64,000 nucleotides of DNA from an uncultured Desulfovibrio sp. (GCA_913063155.1 CAJXYU010000003.1:434001-498000); one strand, 5' to 3'. Shown: positions 1-9,129, counted from the stretch's first letter. Made by a program: numbers and translations. Notes: generated by a model from the letters alone, not told the origin.

Positions 1-423
1 CTGGCCATTGATGAAAAACGCAAACATTTCGAAGCTGCCCTGTGGCACAGGAAGGCGGATGTCCGGGAGCAGGTCCTGGAGCAGGTCTGGTTCAAAGGAG
101 TGCACTCCAACGTGGGCGGAGGGTATTCGCGGACCGGCCTCTCGGACATAGCCCTGGAATGGCTGGCGGCAAAGGCGGTCAAACACGGCCTGGATCTCAA
201 AGCAATGGAACTGGCCCCCGTTCCGGCGGAGGAACGCGAAGAGTCGTGGAAAGGAGCATATAAGATATTGAAACCATTCCACCGCCCCATCGGCCAAACA
301 TACCCCCAGGGACCGACAGACGAAGCCATCCACCAGACCGTGGCCGACCTGTACAAAAACGGCTACCGCCCACGGAATCTTGTCGAGTATATGGAAGCCG
401 GAAAACCCTTAATCGTAAAATAG
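1..423 (+). CDS. DUF2235-domain protein (T6SS phospholipase effector Tle1-like / alpha/beta hydrolase), C-terminal fragment truncated by window start
   Basis: Open frame from base 1 (LAIDEKRKHFEAALWHRK...VWFKGVHSNVGGGYSRTGLSDIALEWL...); VWFKGVHSNVGGGY is typical of DUF2235. Confidence 0.8.
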   Translation: MAIDEKRKHFEAALWHRKADVREQVLEQVWFKGVHSNVGGGYSRTGLSDIALEWLAAKAVKHGLDLKAMELAPVPAEEREESWKGAYKILKPFHRPIGQTYPQGPTDEAIHQTVADLYKNGYRPRNLVEYMEAGKPLIVK

Positions 424-467
424 GCGAAAAGGACTCCCGATGAACGACATGAGCTTCGCACAAAAAA

Positions 468-492
468 GGGAGCCGCCCGGCTCCCATCTTTT
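468..492. terminator. Intrinsic terminator between convergent genes
   Basis: GGGAGCCGCCCGGCTCCC hairpin preceded by an A run and followed by ATCTTTTTATTT. Confidence 0.75.
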
Positions 493-532
493 TATTTCTC
501 CCCGTTGCCCGACCGGGCAATCTCTAGACCTT

Positions 533-739
533 TCACCCGCCCCCGCCGACGCCGGATGGCATGAGCGGCATCCTCCAGTCTCCGGATTCGGCCGTTCCCG
601 TCTTGGCCTTGCAGGCGGACATGAGCTTCTCGGTCTTGGGCGAACCACATTTGGGACACTTCGGGCATTCATCGCGGTTGAAGACCAGCTCTTCAAATTC
701 AAAGCCGCACTCGCGGCACTTGTATTCATAAATAGGCAT
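533..739 (-). CDS. FmdB-family zinc ribbon protein
   Basis: MPIYEYKCRECGFEFEELVFNRDECPKCPKCGSPKTEKLMS; paired CxxC motifs. Confidence 0.85.
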   Translation of the reverse strand: MPIYEYKCRECGFEFEELVFNRDECPKCPKCGSPKTEKLMSACKAKTGTAESGDWRMPLMPSGVGGGG

Positions 740-816
740 AATCGCTCCCCCCCGAAATGGATGGACTCCATATGAAAAGGATGATCATTGCACCGTGATA
801 GTCAAGCGCAGCCTCA

Positions 817-867
817 TTGCACAAAAACAGGCCCTATTGTGCAAAGCATTGCGCAGAAAACTGCACA
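817..867 (+). promoter_or_regulatory. Cluster of TGCACA/TGTGCA half-sites, candidate enhancer (UAS) for the sigma54 activator of the zra-like operon
   Basis: TTGCACAA(817-824)...TTGTGCAA(837-844)...TGCGCA(850-855)...TGCACA(862-867), 60-110 bp upstream of the -24/-12 element. Confidence 0.6.
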
Positions 868-929
868 AAACGTTTAAGCACATATGCACATATCAGAACA
901 ACATTTTGTTTTAATTAGTTTTTATTTTT

Positions 930-947
930 TGGCACGGCTAATGCTTT
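930..947 (+). promoter_or_regulatory. Sigma54 (-24/-12) promoter of zraP-like operon
   Basis: TGGCACGGCTAATGCTTT; GG and GC correctly spaced against TGGCACG-N4-TTGCW; operon encodes a sigma54 activator. Confidence 0.75.
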
Positions 948-1003
948 ACACCAAACCAGTAAGACACAATTTATGGAACTCTCCTTGAAAGAGTCTCCAC
1001 CCC

Positions 1004-1513
1004 ATGGAGGGAAAGACCATGACCAGGAAAAATATCCTTATCACGTCGCTGAGCATCATTGCTCTGTTGGCAATGGCTTCCCTGTCCTTTGCAGGCCAGG
1101 GTCACGGTCGGGGATACGGTCACGGCTACATGAGCGGCAAGGGCTGCGGATACGGAGTCATGTCCTACTACAGCGACCTGACCCCGGAAAAACAGGCCGC
1201 CGTGGATAAAATCGTTGAAAAACACAGCGCCAAGCAGCTGGAACTGCGGGACAAGATGTGGGCCAAGCATGCCACGCTGGAGGCCATGATCAACGCAGGG
1301 AACGCTGATGAAGCCAAGATCAGCAAGCTGATCAGCGAAATGAGCGCTCTGCGCGACCAGATGTGGGAAAACCGCAACGCCTTGCGCACGGAGCTTGAAA
1401 AGGAAACCGGCATCGTCATGCACAACCGCTCCTTAGGACGCGGCGGATATGGTCCTGGTACCTGTTATGACTCGGATGGACAGGGACGTGGCCGCGGCAT
1501 GAACCGCTGGTAA
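1004..1513 (+). CDS. zraP: ZraP-like periplasmic heavy-metal sensor/chaperone
   Basis: Signal peptide, Gly/His-rich N-terminus (GHGRGYGHGYMSGKGCGYG), LTPEKQAAVDKIVEKHSAKQLELRDKMWAKHATLEAMI helical zinc-resistance-associated pattern. Confidence 0.8.
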   Translation: MEGKTMTRKNILITSLSIIALLAMASLSFAGQGHGRGYGHGYMSGKGCGYGVMSYYSDLTPEKQAAVDKIVEKHSAKQLELRDKMWAKHATLEAMINAGNADEAKISKLISEMSALRDQMWENRNALRTELEKETGIVMHNRSLGRGGYGPGTCYDSDGQGRGRGMNRW

Positions 1514-1677
1514 CCAATAAAAGATTTCGTTAACCCGGAAAGCAGGAATGATTCGGGGCGGTCGGGATTGGCTCGATCGTCCCGTTTCTCCGTAGAAACA
1601 ACCTGCCGCCATTTCCAAATTTCAAGGCACGATGGTATCGGAAAGAAACACTTTCCAACAGGAGTGAAGTTGAAGTC

Positions 1678-2502
1678 ATGATCAGAAAAATCACCTCGCT
1701 GACGAGTTTCCTGTCCTTCGCCATCACCCTGATCACCAGCGTGGTCTTGTACATCACCCCCCACGGCAGGGTGGCCTACTGGTCGGACTGGACCTTCTGG
1801 GGCCTGTCCAAGACCCAATGGTCGGACATTCACATCACAGTGGGACTGCTCTTCCTCATCGCCTCGCTTTTCCACATCTGGCTCAACTGGAATCCCATAC
1901 TGGCCTACATGAAAAACAAGGCCAGAGAGCTGGTGGTCTTCACCAAGCCCATGATCGTCAGCGTCGTGCTGACCCTCTTCGTCCTGGCCGGGACCCTTTT
2001 CCACCTGCCGCCCATGCAGCAGGTGCTCGACTTCTCCGAACACATCAAGGAAGGCCATATCGCCACTTACGGCAATCCACCCTACGGACATGCCGAACTG
2101 AGCAAGCTCACAACATTCTGCGCCCACATGGGGTTCGCCCCGGATAAGGCCGTGCAGGCCCTGCGCGCCGCGGGATACACCAACGCACTCTCTCCCGACA
2201 CCCGGTTGGTGGATCTGGCCCATGCCAACGGAGTGACTCCGCAGCAACTCTACGTCGCCATGCGCGACGCCCTGGCTGCGGCCGATCCCTTTGCCGCTCT
2301 TCCAGCTACGCCGCCGGAAGGGCTCGGCAGAACCAAGCTGGCGGACGTCTGCAAGAATTTCGGCCTCCCCTTGCGCAAAACATTGCACAAGCTCGATGCT
2401 GGTGGCATGAAGGCGACTGCCGACATGACATTGAAGGAAATCGCGGCCCGGAACGGAATTCCGCCCCGCGACGTTTACCAGCAGCTCAGAAAAACGGATT
2501 AG
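1678..2502 (+). CDS. DUF4405-type membrane protein with two C-terminal helical repeat domains
   Basis: Four-helix N-terminus with conserved His (SDIHITVGLLFLIASLFHIWLNW); C-terminal duplicated ~55-aa module. Confidence 0.75.
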   Translation: MIRKITSLTSFLSFAITLITSVVLYITPHGRVAYWSDWTFWGLSKTQWSDIHITVGLLFLIASLFHIWLNWNPILAYMKNKARELVVFTKPMIVSVVLTLFVLAGTLFHLPPMQQVLDFSEHIKEGHIATYGNPPYGHAELSKLTTFCAHMGFAPDKAVQALRAAGYTNALSPDTRLVDLAHANGVTPQQLYVAMRDALAAADPFAALPATPPEGLGRTKLADVCKNFGLPLRKTLHKLDAGGMKATADMTLKEIAARNGIPPRDVYQQLRKTD

Positions 2503-2505
2503 TCG

Positions 2506-4386
2506 ATGGAGATACATTCCCGGAAAGACAACGAACAGGGCCCGATGGTCGCCCTTGTCCTGGCTCTCATCGTGCTCGGCGTGGGAAGCCTTTTCCTGAC
2601 CTGGAAAAGCATCGCCCGCCAGCGCGCCCTGGTGGAGAACAACCTGTTCCTTTCCGGCGGGTCCATTGTTCGGGGCGTGGAATCCAACCTCATGCGCATC
2701 GTACGCAGTATGGCCGGAAACCGCGCGGTGCTTCCCATGTTTCCCACCCTGGCCCGCGACCTTTTCGAGGAATTGGCCCAATCCGACGACTTTCTGTTCA
2801 TTGCCATCTACGACGAAAAAGGCGGGGTGCTGGTCACCTCCGAAAAAGAAGGCAAGACCCCCAAGATAGATTTCAGCAACACGCACGAAACCGTGCTCAA
2901 CTCGGGCCAGACCTGGCATTTCATGAGCACGATAGAGAAACGTGAAATCCTGGTTTCCGGCCTGCGCCTGCGCCCGGCCATCTCCGCGTTGCTGGCCCCG
3001 GAAGAACAGACGCTTTCCCCGGCGGAAAAACCATCCGGAGAACAGTCCAACCAGACGGAGAGCACACGGCAGAAGCCGGGAAACAAGGACCAGGAAGCCC
3101 CGGACAACAGCCGCATGCAGCACGGTCGGAATATGGGTCAAAACACCTCCATGCGGAACATGCGCAACAAGACTTATCTGGTCATCGGACTCAACGCGGA
3201 CCGCCACCTGGCCCAGTTCAAGCAGTACCGCCGCGCGGCCATGCTCCAAACCGGCTACGTGTTCCTTGCCGCGGTAGTACTCTGGTCCCTGACCTTTGCC
3301 TACCTGCGCAGGCGCGACCAGGGAAAGAGGCTGGTTCGCCTGGAGCAGTTCCAGAATCGCTTGCTGGACCACATGCCGGACGGCCTGGTCAACCTGGACA
3401 AGGATGGCCAGATCCTGGCGGCAAACGGCTCGGCAAAGAAACTGCTCGCCTCTCCGAACGAGGATAGCCCACAGGAGCTGGTGGGCCGTTTTTGGGAGGA
3501 CTTCCCGTTCGGCAGCCCGGCCGCGGACATCCGCACCGCCGACTTCGGCTGGCAGCAACACGACTACCACGGCCGGCAGTTGGAAATCCTTTCCGTGCCC
3601 TTTCCCGAGGGAGACGACACAGCTCCGGAACTGGGCCTGCGTCTCGTTCTCATCCGCGACCGCACCCGCATCCGCAGCCTGGAAGAAGACCTGAACGAAG
3701 CGCGTCGGCTGGCCGCCATCGGCTCGCTGGCGGCAGGTGTGGCCCACGAGGTGCGCAACCCGCTCAGCTCCCTACGGGGATTCGCCCAGTTCTTCGCCAC
3801 CAAACTCAAGGGGCAGGAACCGTTCGAATCCTACGCCACCACCATGGTGCAGGAATCCGACCGCCTCAACCGCGTGGTCACTGATCTGCTCTACCTGGCA
3901 CGTCCACGGGAACTTGCTCCCCAGGAAGTAGAGCTCAAAGAGGTGGGAGACACCCTCACCAAGCTCATGCGTTTCGACATGCAGCACCGCAAGGTGGAGC
4001 CGCTGTTCGATTTCGAAGCCCCGGAGGTCTGGGCCGATCCGGACGCACTGCGCCAAGTGCTCCTGAATCTCATCGCCAACAGTCTGGACGCCCTGAGCGA
4101 AGACCAGGACGGCGGAGGAACCCTGGAAATTCTGTCGCGCATCGACACGGGCGGCATCTGGGTTTCCGTACACGACAACGGCGTGGGCATGGACGAGGCG
4201 ACCAAGGCCCAAGCCCTGGAACCGTTCTTCACCGGCAAAACCACAGGCACAGGCCTGGGGCTGGCTATCGTGCACAACATCATGCGGGCCCACAAAGGGC
4301 AGGTATACATCGACTCCGACCCCGGGCAAGGAACGACCATCAGACTTTTTTTCCCAAACCCTGCTGAATCCGAAAAACAGGCGTAA
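2506..4386 (+). CDS. Two-component sensor histidine kinase (ZraS-like, periplasmic sensor + PAS + HisKA + HATPase)
   Basis: H-box AAGVAHEVRNPLSSLRGFAQFF; DNGVGMDEATKAQALEPFFTGKTTGTGLGLAIVHNI. Confidence 0.9.
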   Translation: MEIHSRKDNEQGPMVALVLALIVLGVGSLFLTWKSIARQRALVENNLFLSGGSIVRGVESNLMRIVRSMAGNRAVLPMFPTLARDLFEELAQSDDFLFIAIYDEKGGVLVTSEKEGKTPKIDFSNTHETVLNSGQTWHFMSTIEKREILVSGLRLRPAISALLAPEEQTLSPAEKPSGEQSNQTESTRQKPGNKDQEAPDNSRMQHGRNMGQNTSMRNMRNKTYLVIGLNADRHLAQFKQYRRAAMLQTGYVFLAAVVLWSLTFAYLRRRDQGKRLVRLEQFQNRLLDHMPDGLVNLDKDGQILAANGSAKKLLASPNEDSPQELVGRFWEDFPFGSPAADIRTADFGWQQHDYHGRQLEILSVPFPEGDDTAPELGLRLVLIRDRTRIRSLEEDLNEARRLAAIGSLAAGVAHEVRNPLSSLRGFAQFFATKLKGQEPFESYATTMVQESDRLNRVVTDLLYLARPRELAPQEVELKEVGDTLTKLMRFDMQHRKVEPLFDFEAPEVWADPDALRQVLLNLIANSLDALSEDQDGGGTLEILSRIDTGGIWVSVHDNGVGMDEATKAQALEPFFTGKTTGTGLGLAIVHNIMRAHKGQVYIDSDPGQGTTIRLFFPNPAESEKQA

Positions 4387-4391
4387 GCGAC

Positions 4392-5795
4392 ATGACGGAC
4401 AAAACTATTCTCATTGTTGACGACGAACCCGGCCATCGCATGATGGTCCGGGCCGTGCTGGAAGACACGGACTGGCGTGTCCTGGAAGCAGACTCAGGCG
4501 AAAACGCGCTGGAACTGCTGGCCCAGGAATCCATGGAAACGGACAACGGTCATCCAGCCACGCCGGACGTGGCTTTGGTGGACATGAAAATGCCGGGCAT
4601 GGACGGTCTGGAACTGCTGCGCGAGCTGCAGTCCCGCAGACCGGGACTGCCCGTGGTGCTACTCACGGCTTTCGGCAGCGTGGGCTCGGCGGTGGACGCC
4701 ATGAAGAAAGGCGCGTTCGACTACCTGACCAAGCCGGCGGACAACGAAGAACTCAAGGCAGTGGTCGGCAAGGCCCGGGAATACCGTCTGCTGCTGTTGG
4801 AAAACGCCCGGCTGCGCGAGGAAGTGGACGGTGGACACGTGGAGTTCATCGGCGCAAGCCCGGGCGTACAGCATGTGCGCGACCTCATCAATCAGGCCGG
4901 CCCCTCCGAAGCCACGGTGCTCATCCTCGGGGAGTCCGGCACAGGCAAGGAATTGGTCGCTGAAGGCCTGCACCGGGCCAGCAACCGAGCCGACCGGCCG
5001 CTCATCAAGGTCAACTGCGCGGCCCTGCCCGACGACCTCCTGGAATCCGAACTCTTCGGTTACGAAAAAGGAGCCTTCACAGGAGCCATCAAAGACAAGC
5101 CGGGCCGCTTTCAGCTGGCAAACGGCGGCACCCTATTTCTGGACGAAATCGGAGAAATGCCCGGAGCGCTCCAGGCCAAACTCCTGCGTGCGCTGCAGGA
5201 AAAGATCGTGGAACCGCTGGGCAGCGTTAAGCCGGTACACACGGACGTGCGCATCATCGCCGCCACAAACCGGGATCTGAAAAAGGAAGTGGAGGCCGGT
5301 CGCTTCCGTGAAGACCTCTTCTACCGCCTGGCCGTGCTGGAAATAAAGATTCCGCCTCTGCGCAGCCGCCGCGAGGACTTGCCTCTGCTGGTCAGCTTTC
5401 TGCTACGCAAGCTGGGCAACAAGAACAACAAGGCCATCCGCACCGTGACTCCGGCCTTTCTGGACGCCCTGTCCCACTACGACTGGCCCGGCAACGTGCG
5501 CGAACTGGAGAACGTGTTGGAGAGAGCACTGATCCTGTCGCGATCGGACGCCCTGAGCCCGGAACTGCTGCCGCCCCAATTCCACGGAGTGGACCCGGAT
5601 TACCAAACCGCTGTGGAGGAGCACGGCATCGCCGCCTACAGCCCGGCCTCACTGGAGGAGGCCGAAAAAATGGCCATTATCCGGGCGCTGGAAGAAAACG
5701 GTGGACACCGCGAACGCACGGCCGAAGCGCTGGGCATCAGCCGGCGCACCCTGCAATACAAACTCAAGAAATTCGGGCTGACCAGACGGCAGTAA
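4392..5795 (+). CDS. Sigma54-dependent response regulator, NtrC/ZraR family (REC-AAA+-Fis HTH)
   Basis: ILIVDDEPGHR; GESGTGKELVAEGLHRAS; ELFGYEKGAFTGA (GAFTGA sigma54-contact loop); C-terminal RTAEALGISRRTLQYKLKKFG. Confidence 0.95.
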   Translation: MTDKTILIVDDEPGHRMMVRAVLEDTDWRVLEADSGENALELLAQESMETDNGHPATPDVALVDMKMPGMDGLELLRELQSRRPGLPVVLLTAFGSVGSAVDAMKKGAFDYLTKPADNEELKAVVGKAREYRLLLLENARLREEVDGGHVEFIGASPGVQHVRDLINQAGPSEATVLILGESGTGKELVAEGLHRASNRADRPLIKVNCAALPDDLLESELFGYEKGAFTGAIKDKPGRFQLANGGTLFLDEIGEMPGALQAKLLRALQEKIVEPLGSVKPVHTDVRIIAATNRDLKKEVEAGRFREDLFYRLAVLEIKIPPLRSRREDLPLLVSFLLRKLGNKNNKAIRTVTPAFLDALSHYDWPGNVRELENVLERALILSRSDALSPELLPPQFHGVDPDYQTAVEEHGIAAYSPASLEEAEKMAIIRALEENGGHRERTAEALGISRRTLQYKLKKFGLTRRQ

Positions 5796-5818
5796 AAACG
5801 GGGTGAGATACCGACTTT

Positions 5819-5855
5819 CAGGGCCCGTGCACGTTTGAAGCGTGTTCGGGCCCTG
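5819..5855. terminator. Long hairpin after zra-like operon (weak U tract; terminator or other structure)
   Basis: CAGGGCCCGtgCACGtttgaagCGTGttCGGGCCCTG. Confidence 0.45.
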
Positions 5856-5961
5856 CTGCGCCGCACATCGGACTATTTTCCGACGCTCGCAATAACCAAC
5901 TTCCTTTGGATTGTTTTTTTCCGTATGCTGTACGCAAAGAACAAGCTTGAGGAATACCGAC

Positions 5962-7026
5962 ATGCAAGAAGGAACCCCCGTTGCAGCGCAGGTCGCTGCC
6001 ATTCCGCCGAAGATCCGCGAACAGGCCAAGGCGCTGGTGACCAAGCGGTTCAAGTACATCCAGGACCGAGACAACACCTTCAAGGCTCTGGCCCACATCG
6101 GGTTGGAGCGGGCCATGCTCGACATGGTCAACAACCCCGGCGACTTCGAGACCGAGCCGATTCAGGGCGGAGACAGCGCAGCAAAGGCGCTCGACCCTCT
6201 GGACATCCTGCGCAAGGAACTCCAGCTCCCGGCTTTGCCCCAGGTCTTCCTGGAGCTGCAACAGGCCATCAACGCACCCAACACTTCGTCCGACGACCTT
6301 GCCAAGATCATCAGCCAGGACCCGAGCCTGACCGCTTTCCTGCTGCGCATGGTCAACTCGGCTTTCTACAGCCTGCCCATCCAGATCGACACCATCACCC
6401 GCGCAGTGACCGTGGTCGGCGTGAACCAGCTGACCACCCTGGCCGTGGGCACCTCCGTTCTCAGCCTCTTCAAGGACGTCCCCGAGGAAATCGTCAACAT
6501 GGAACGGTTCTGGAAACATTCCATCGGGGTAGGCATCATCGCCCGCAAGCTGTGCAAACTCTCGGGCCAGGGCGACCCGGAACGCAGCTTCGTGGCCGGA
6601 TTGTTGCACGACATCGGACAACTCGTACTGCTCAAGACCGTGCCCGCACGGGCAGGCGGTGTCATCAACCACGGCCGCAACAACCAGATGCTGCTCTTCG
6701 AGGCGGAAAAGGAACTGCTCGGGTTCGACCACGCCACCTTGGGCGGCATGCTCCTGCGCAAATGGAATTTCCCCTATGTCCTGGTTTCGGCAGTGCTGGA
6801 ACACCACCAGCCCAAGCGTAACCAGAAGGAGGCCGAACCCAAACTGGTGCATTGCGCCGAAACCATCGCCACGGGGCTGGGCATCGGCTCCAGCGGCGAG
6901 TTCTTCACCCAGCCGCCCGACCGCGCCGTGTGGGAATCCCTGGAGCTGACTCCCGACAAGCTTGAGATTCTGATCGAGGATCTGGATGAGGAGTTGGATG
7001 AAGCGTTCAGCATTCTGATAGCGTGA
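5962..7026 (+). CDS. HDOD domain-containing protein (signal transduction)
   Basis: ELQLPALPQVFLELQQAINAPNTSSDDLAKIISQDPSLTAFLLRMVNSAFYSLP; start chosen at 5962 after GAGGAATACCGAC. Confidence 0.9.
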   Translation: MQEGTPVAAQVAAIPPKIREQAKALVTKRFKYIQDRDNTFKALAHIGLERAMLDMVNNPGDFETEPIQGGDSAAKALDPLDILRKELQLPALPQVFLELQQAINAPNTSSDDLAKIISQDPSLTAFLLRMVNSAFYSLPIQIDTITRAVTVVGVNQLTTLAVGTSVLSLFKDVPEEIVNMERFWKHSIGVGIIARKLCKLSGQGDPERSFVAGLLHDIGQLVLLKTVPARAGGVINHGRNNQMLLFEAEKELLGFDHATLGGMLLRKWNFPYVLVSAVLEHHQPKRNQKEAEPKLVHCAETIATGLGIGSSGEFFTQPPDRAVWESLELTPDKLEILIEDLDEELDEAFSILIA

Positions 7027-7150
7027 CGAACCGCTGAAAAACGCACGTATGCCATGTTGCTGCAAAAGGCTCAAATCCTCGCGTACCGTAAAAGTACGCT
7101 GCGCCCTTGAACATTTTGGGGCATTGCCTTCACGCTTTTTGAGCGGCTTC
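7027..7150 (-). repeat. Dispersed ~120-bp imperfect-palindromic repeat, copy A (inverted relative to B-D)
   Basis: Ends GAACCGCTGAAAAACGC / GCTTTTTGAGCGGCTTC; core reads ...GGTACGCGAGGATTTGAGCCTTTTGCAGCAAC... on minus strand. Confidence 0.6.
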
Positions 7151-7216
7151 TTGAGTGGGCGGCTTCAATTGACACACAACTGATAAGCGCCTATTTCAGC
7201 AGCACGTAATCAAAGA

Positions 7217-7450
7217 ATGGAGTTGAATATGCGCGAAAAAGTTGAAGCTGTTCTGGACAAGGTCCGCCCCATGCTGCAGGCGGACGGCGGCGATGTGGAA
7301 CTGGTGGAAGTGACGGACGACGGCATCGTCAAGGTCCGCCTCCAGGGCGCCTGCAAAGGCTGTCCCATGTCCCAGATGACCCTCAAGAACGGCATTGAAC
7401 GCACGCTGCTCAAGATGCTGCCCGAAATCAAGGGCGTTGAAGCCGTATAA
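7217..7450 (+). CDS. NifU-like C-terminal domain (Nfu) Fe-S scaffold/carrier protein
   Basis: [17 protein letters not shown]...[19 protein letters not shown]; CxxC motif of Nfu domain. Confidence 0.92.
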   Translation: MELNMREKVEAVLDKVRPMLQADGGDVELVEVTDDGIVKVRLQGACKGCPMSQMTLKNGIERTLLKMLPEIKGVEAV

Positions 7451-7484
7451 AGCAAACGAACAACAGTATACATCCATATTTCAA

Positions 7485-7605
7485 GGCTGATCAAAAAGGT
7501 TCGAGTGCAGGGCGCGAGAAAAGATCGATCCGGTACATGCTCTTTCGGTACGTGAGGATCTGAGCTTTTCGTCGAAACGCGGCAATCGGGCCTTTTTCAG
7601 CAGCC
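7485..7605 (+). repeat. Dispersed palindromic repeat, copy B
   Basis: GGCTGATCAAAAAGGTTCGAGTGCAGGGCGCGAG...GGTACGTGAGGATCTGAGC...GGGCCTTTTTCAGCAGCC; near-perfect terminal inverted repeats. Confidence 0.7.
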
Positions 7606-7619
7606 GGCAGGAGAATTCT

Positions 7620-9026
7620 ATGTCCAAGACCGTATCCCGCTTCGCTCCCAGCCCGACCGGCTTCCTTCACATCGGCGGCGCACGCACCGCGCTGTTCGCC
7701 TGGCTGTTGGCCAGAAGCGAGGGCGGCGAATTCGTGTTGCGCATCGAAGACACCGACCGCGAGCGCAGCACCAAGGAAGCCATCGACGCCATCATAGACG
7801 CCATGTCCTGGCTCGGCCTGGAGCACGATGGCGAGATCGTCTTCCAGAGCAAGAACGCGGACCGTCACAATCAGGTCATCGATCAGCTCATCGAGTCCGG
7901 CCACGCCTACTACTGCGACTGTTCCAAGGAAAAGGTCGACGCCATGCGCGAGTCGGCCATGAAGGAAGGCCGCAAGCCCAAGTACGACGGCACCTGCCGC
8001 GAAAGAAACCTGGGACCGGGTGAAGACCGCGTGGTGCGCCTCAAGGCCCCCCAGAGCGGCAGCACCGGATTCAGGGACATGGTCAAGGGCCCCATTTCCG
8101 TGGAGAACAGCGAGCTGGATGACATGATCCTGCGCCGTTCGGACGGCACCCCCACCTATAACCTGGCCGTAGTGGTGGACGACCACGACATGGGCGTGAC
8201 CAGGGTCCTGCGCGGCGACGACCACGTGAACAATACCCCGCGCCAGATCCTCATCTACAACGCCATGAACTGGGACGTGCCCGAATTCGGCCACGTGCCC
8301 ATGATCCTGGGGCCGGACAAGAAAAAACTTTCCAAGCGCCACGGAGCTCTCTCGGTCATGGAATACGAGAAGATGGGCTACCTGCCCGAGGCGGTGATCA
8401 ACTACCTGGCGCGTCTGGGCTGGTCCCACGGCGACCAGGAACTGTTCACCCGCGAGGAACTCATCAAATACTTCAACCCCGAAGGCCTGGGCAACTCCCC
8501 GTCCGTTTTCGACCTGACCAAGTTTGAGTGGGTCAACAGCCAGTACATGCAGCAGGCCGATCCCGAGCGTATCGCCGACCTGGTCATGGACTTCCTGGCC
8601 CGCGAGGTGGGCGAGGAGGAAGCCGCCAAGGTGGACCGCGAGTACGTGGTCAAGGTGGTCCCCCTGCTCCAACCGCGCGCCAAGTCCATTGTGGACATGC
8701 TTGAACAGTCCCGCGTCTTCCTGGTGGACGTCAGCCACCTGCACTACGAGGAAAAGGCCGTGAAGAAGTTCCTGACTTCGGAAGCCAAGGCCATGCTTGA
8801 AGAGCTGCTGGTGCGTTTCGAGGCCGAAGAAAAACTGACCCACGACAGCGTGGAAGCGATCCTCAAGGGTTACGTGACCGAGAAGGGCCTCAAGTTCAAG
8901 GACGTCGGCCAGCCGGTCCGCACCGCGGTCTCCGGCGGCGCTCCCAGCCCGGGCCTCTACGACATGCTGCCCGTGCTCGGCAAGGCGCAGACCGTGGCCC
9001 GCATCAAGAGAGCGATTGAATTGTAA
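7620..9026 (+). CDS. gltX: Glutamyl-tRNA synthetase
   Basis: RFAPSPTGFLHIGGARTALFAWLLAR; KLSKRHGALSV (KMSKS variant). Confidence 0.97.
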   Translation: MSKTVSRFAPSPTGFLHIGGARTALFAWLLARSEGGEFVLRIEDTDRERSTKEAIDAIIDAMSWLGLEHDGEIVFQSKNADRHNQVIDQLIESGHAYYCDCSKEKVDAMRESAMKEGRKPKYDGTCRERNLGPGEDRVVRLKAPQSGSTGFRDMVKGPISVENSELDDMILRRSDGTPTYNLAVVVDDHDMGVTRVLRGDDHVNNTPRQILIYNAMNWDVPEFGHVPMILGPDKKKLSKRHGALSVMEYEKMGYLPEAVINYLARLGWSHGDQELFTREELIKYFNPEGLGNSPSVFDLTKFEWVNSQYMQQADPERIADLVMDFLAREVGEEEAAKVDREYVVKVVPLLQPRAKSIVDMLEQSRVFLVDVSHLHYEEKAVKKFLTSEAKAMLEELLVRFEAEEKLTHDSVEAILKGYVTEKGLKFKDVGQPVRTAVSGGAPSPGLYDMLPVLGKAQTVARIKRAIEL

Positions 9027-9047
9027 AACATGCGGGGTGCTGCTCCG

Positions 9048-9068
9048 CCAAAGGGCTATGCCCTTTGG
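9048..9068. repeat. Perfect 9-bp-arm palindrome of a CCAAAG...CTTTGGAATC repeat family
   Basis: CCAAAGGGC TAT GCCCTTTGG followed by AATCC. Confidence 0.6.
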
Positions 9069-9080
9069 AATCCTGACTTG

Positions 9081-9110
9081 AAAGCCCCGGTAATTACCGG
9101 GGCTTTTTTA
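9081..9110 (+). terminator. Intrinsic terminator of gltX
   Basis: AAAGCCCCGGTAATTACCGGGGCTTTTTTA. Confidence 0.9.
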
Positions 9111-9129
9111 CACGCTTTTCTCCTTGCGA

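Noticed and set aside
1465-3747. 760-aa minus-strand ORF opposite the DUF4405 and histidine-kinase genes
   Set aside because: High-GC shadow ORF antisense to well-supported zra-like genes; no family-like motifs.
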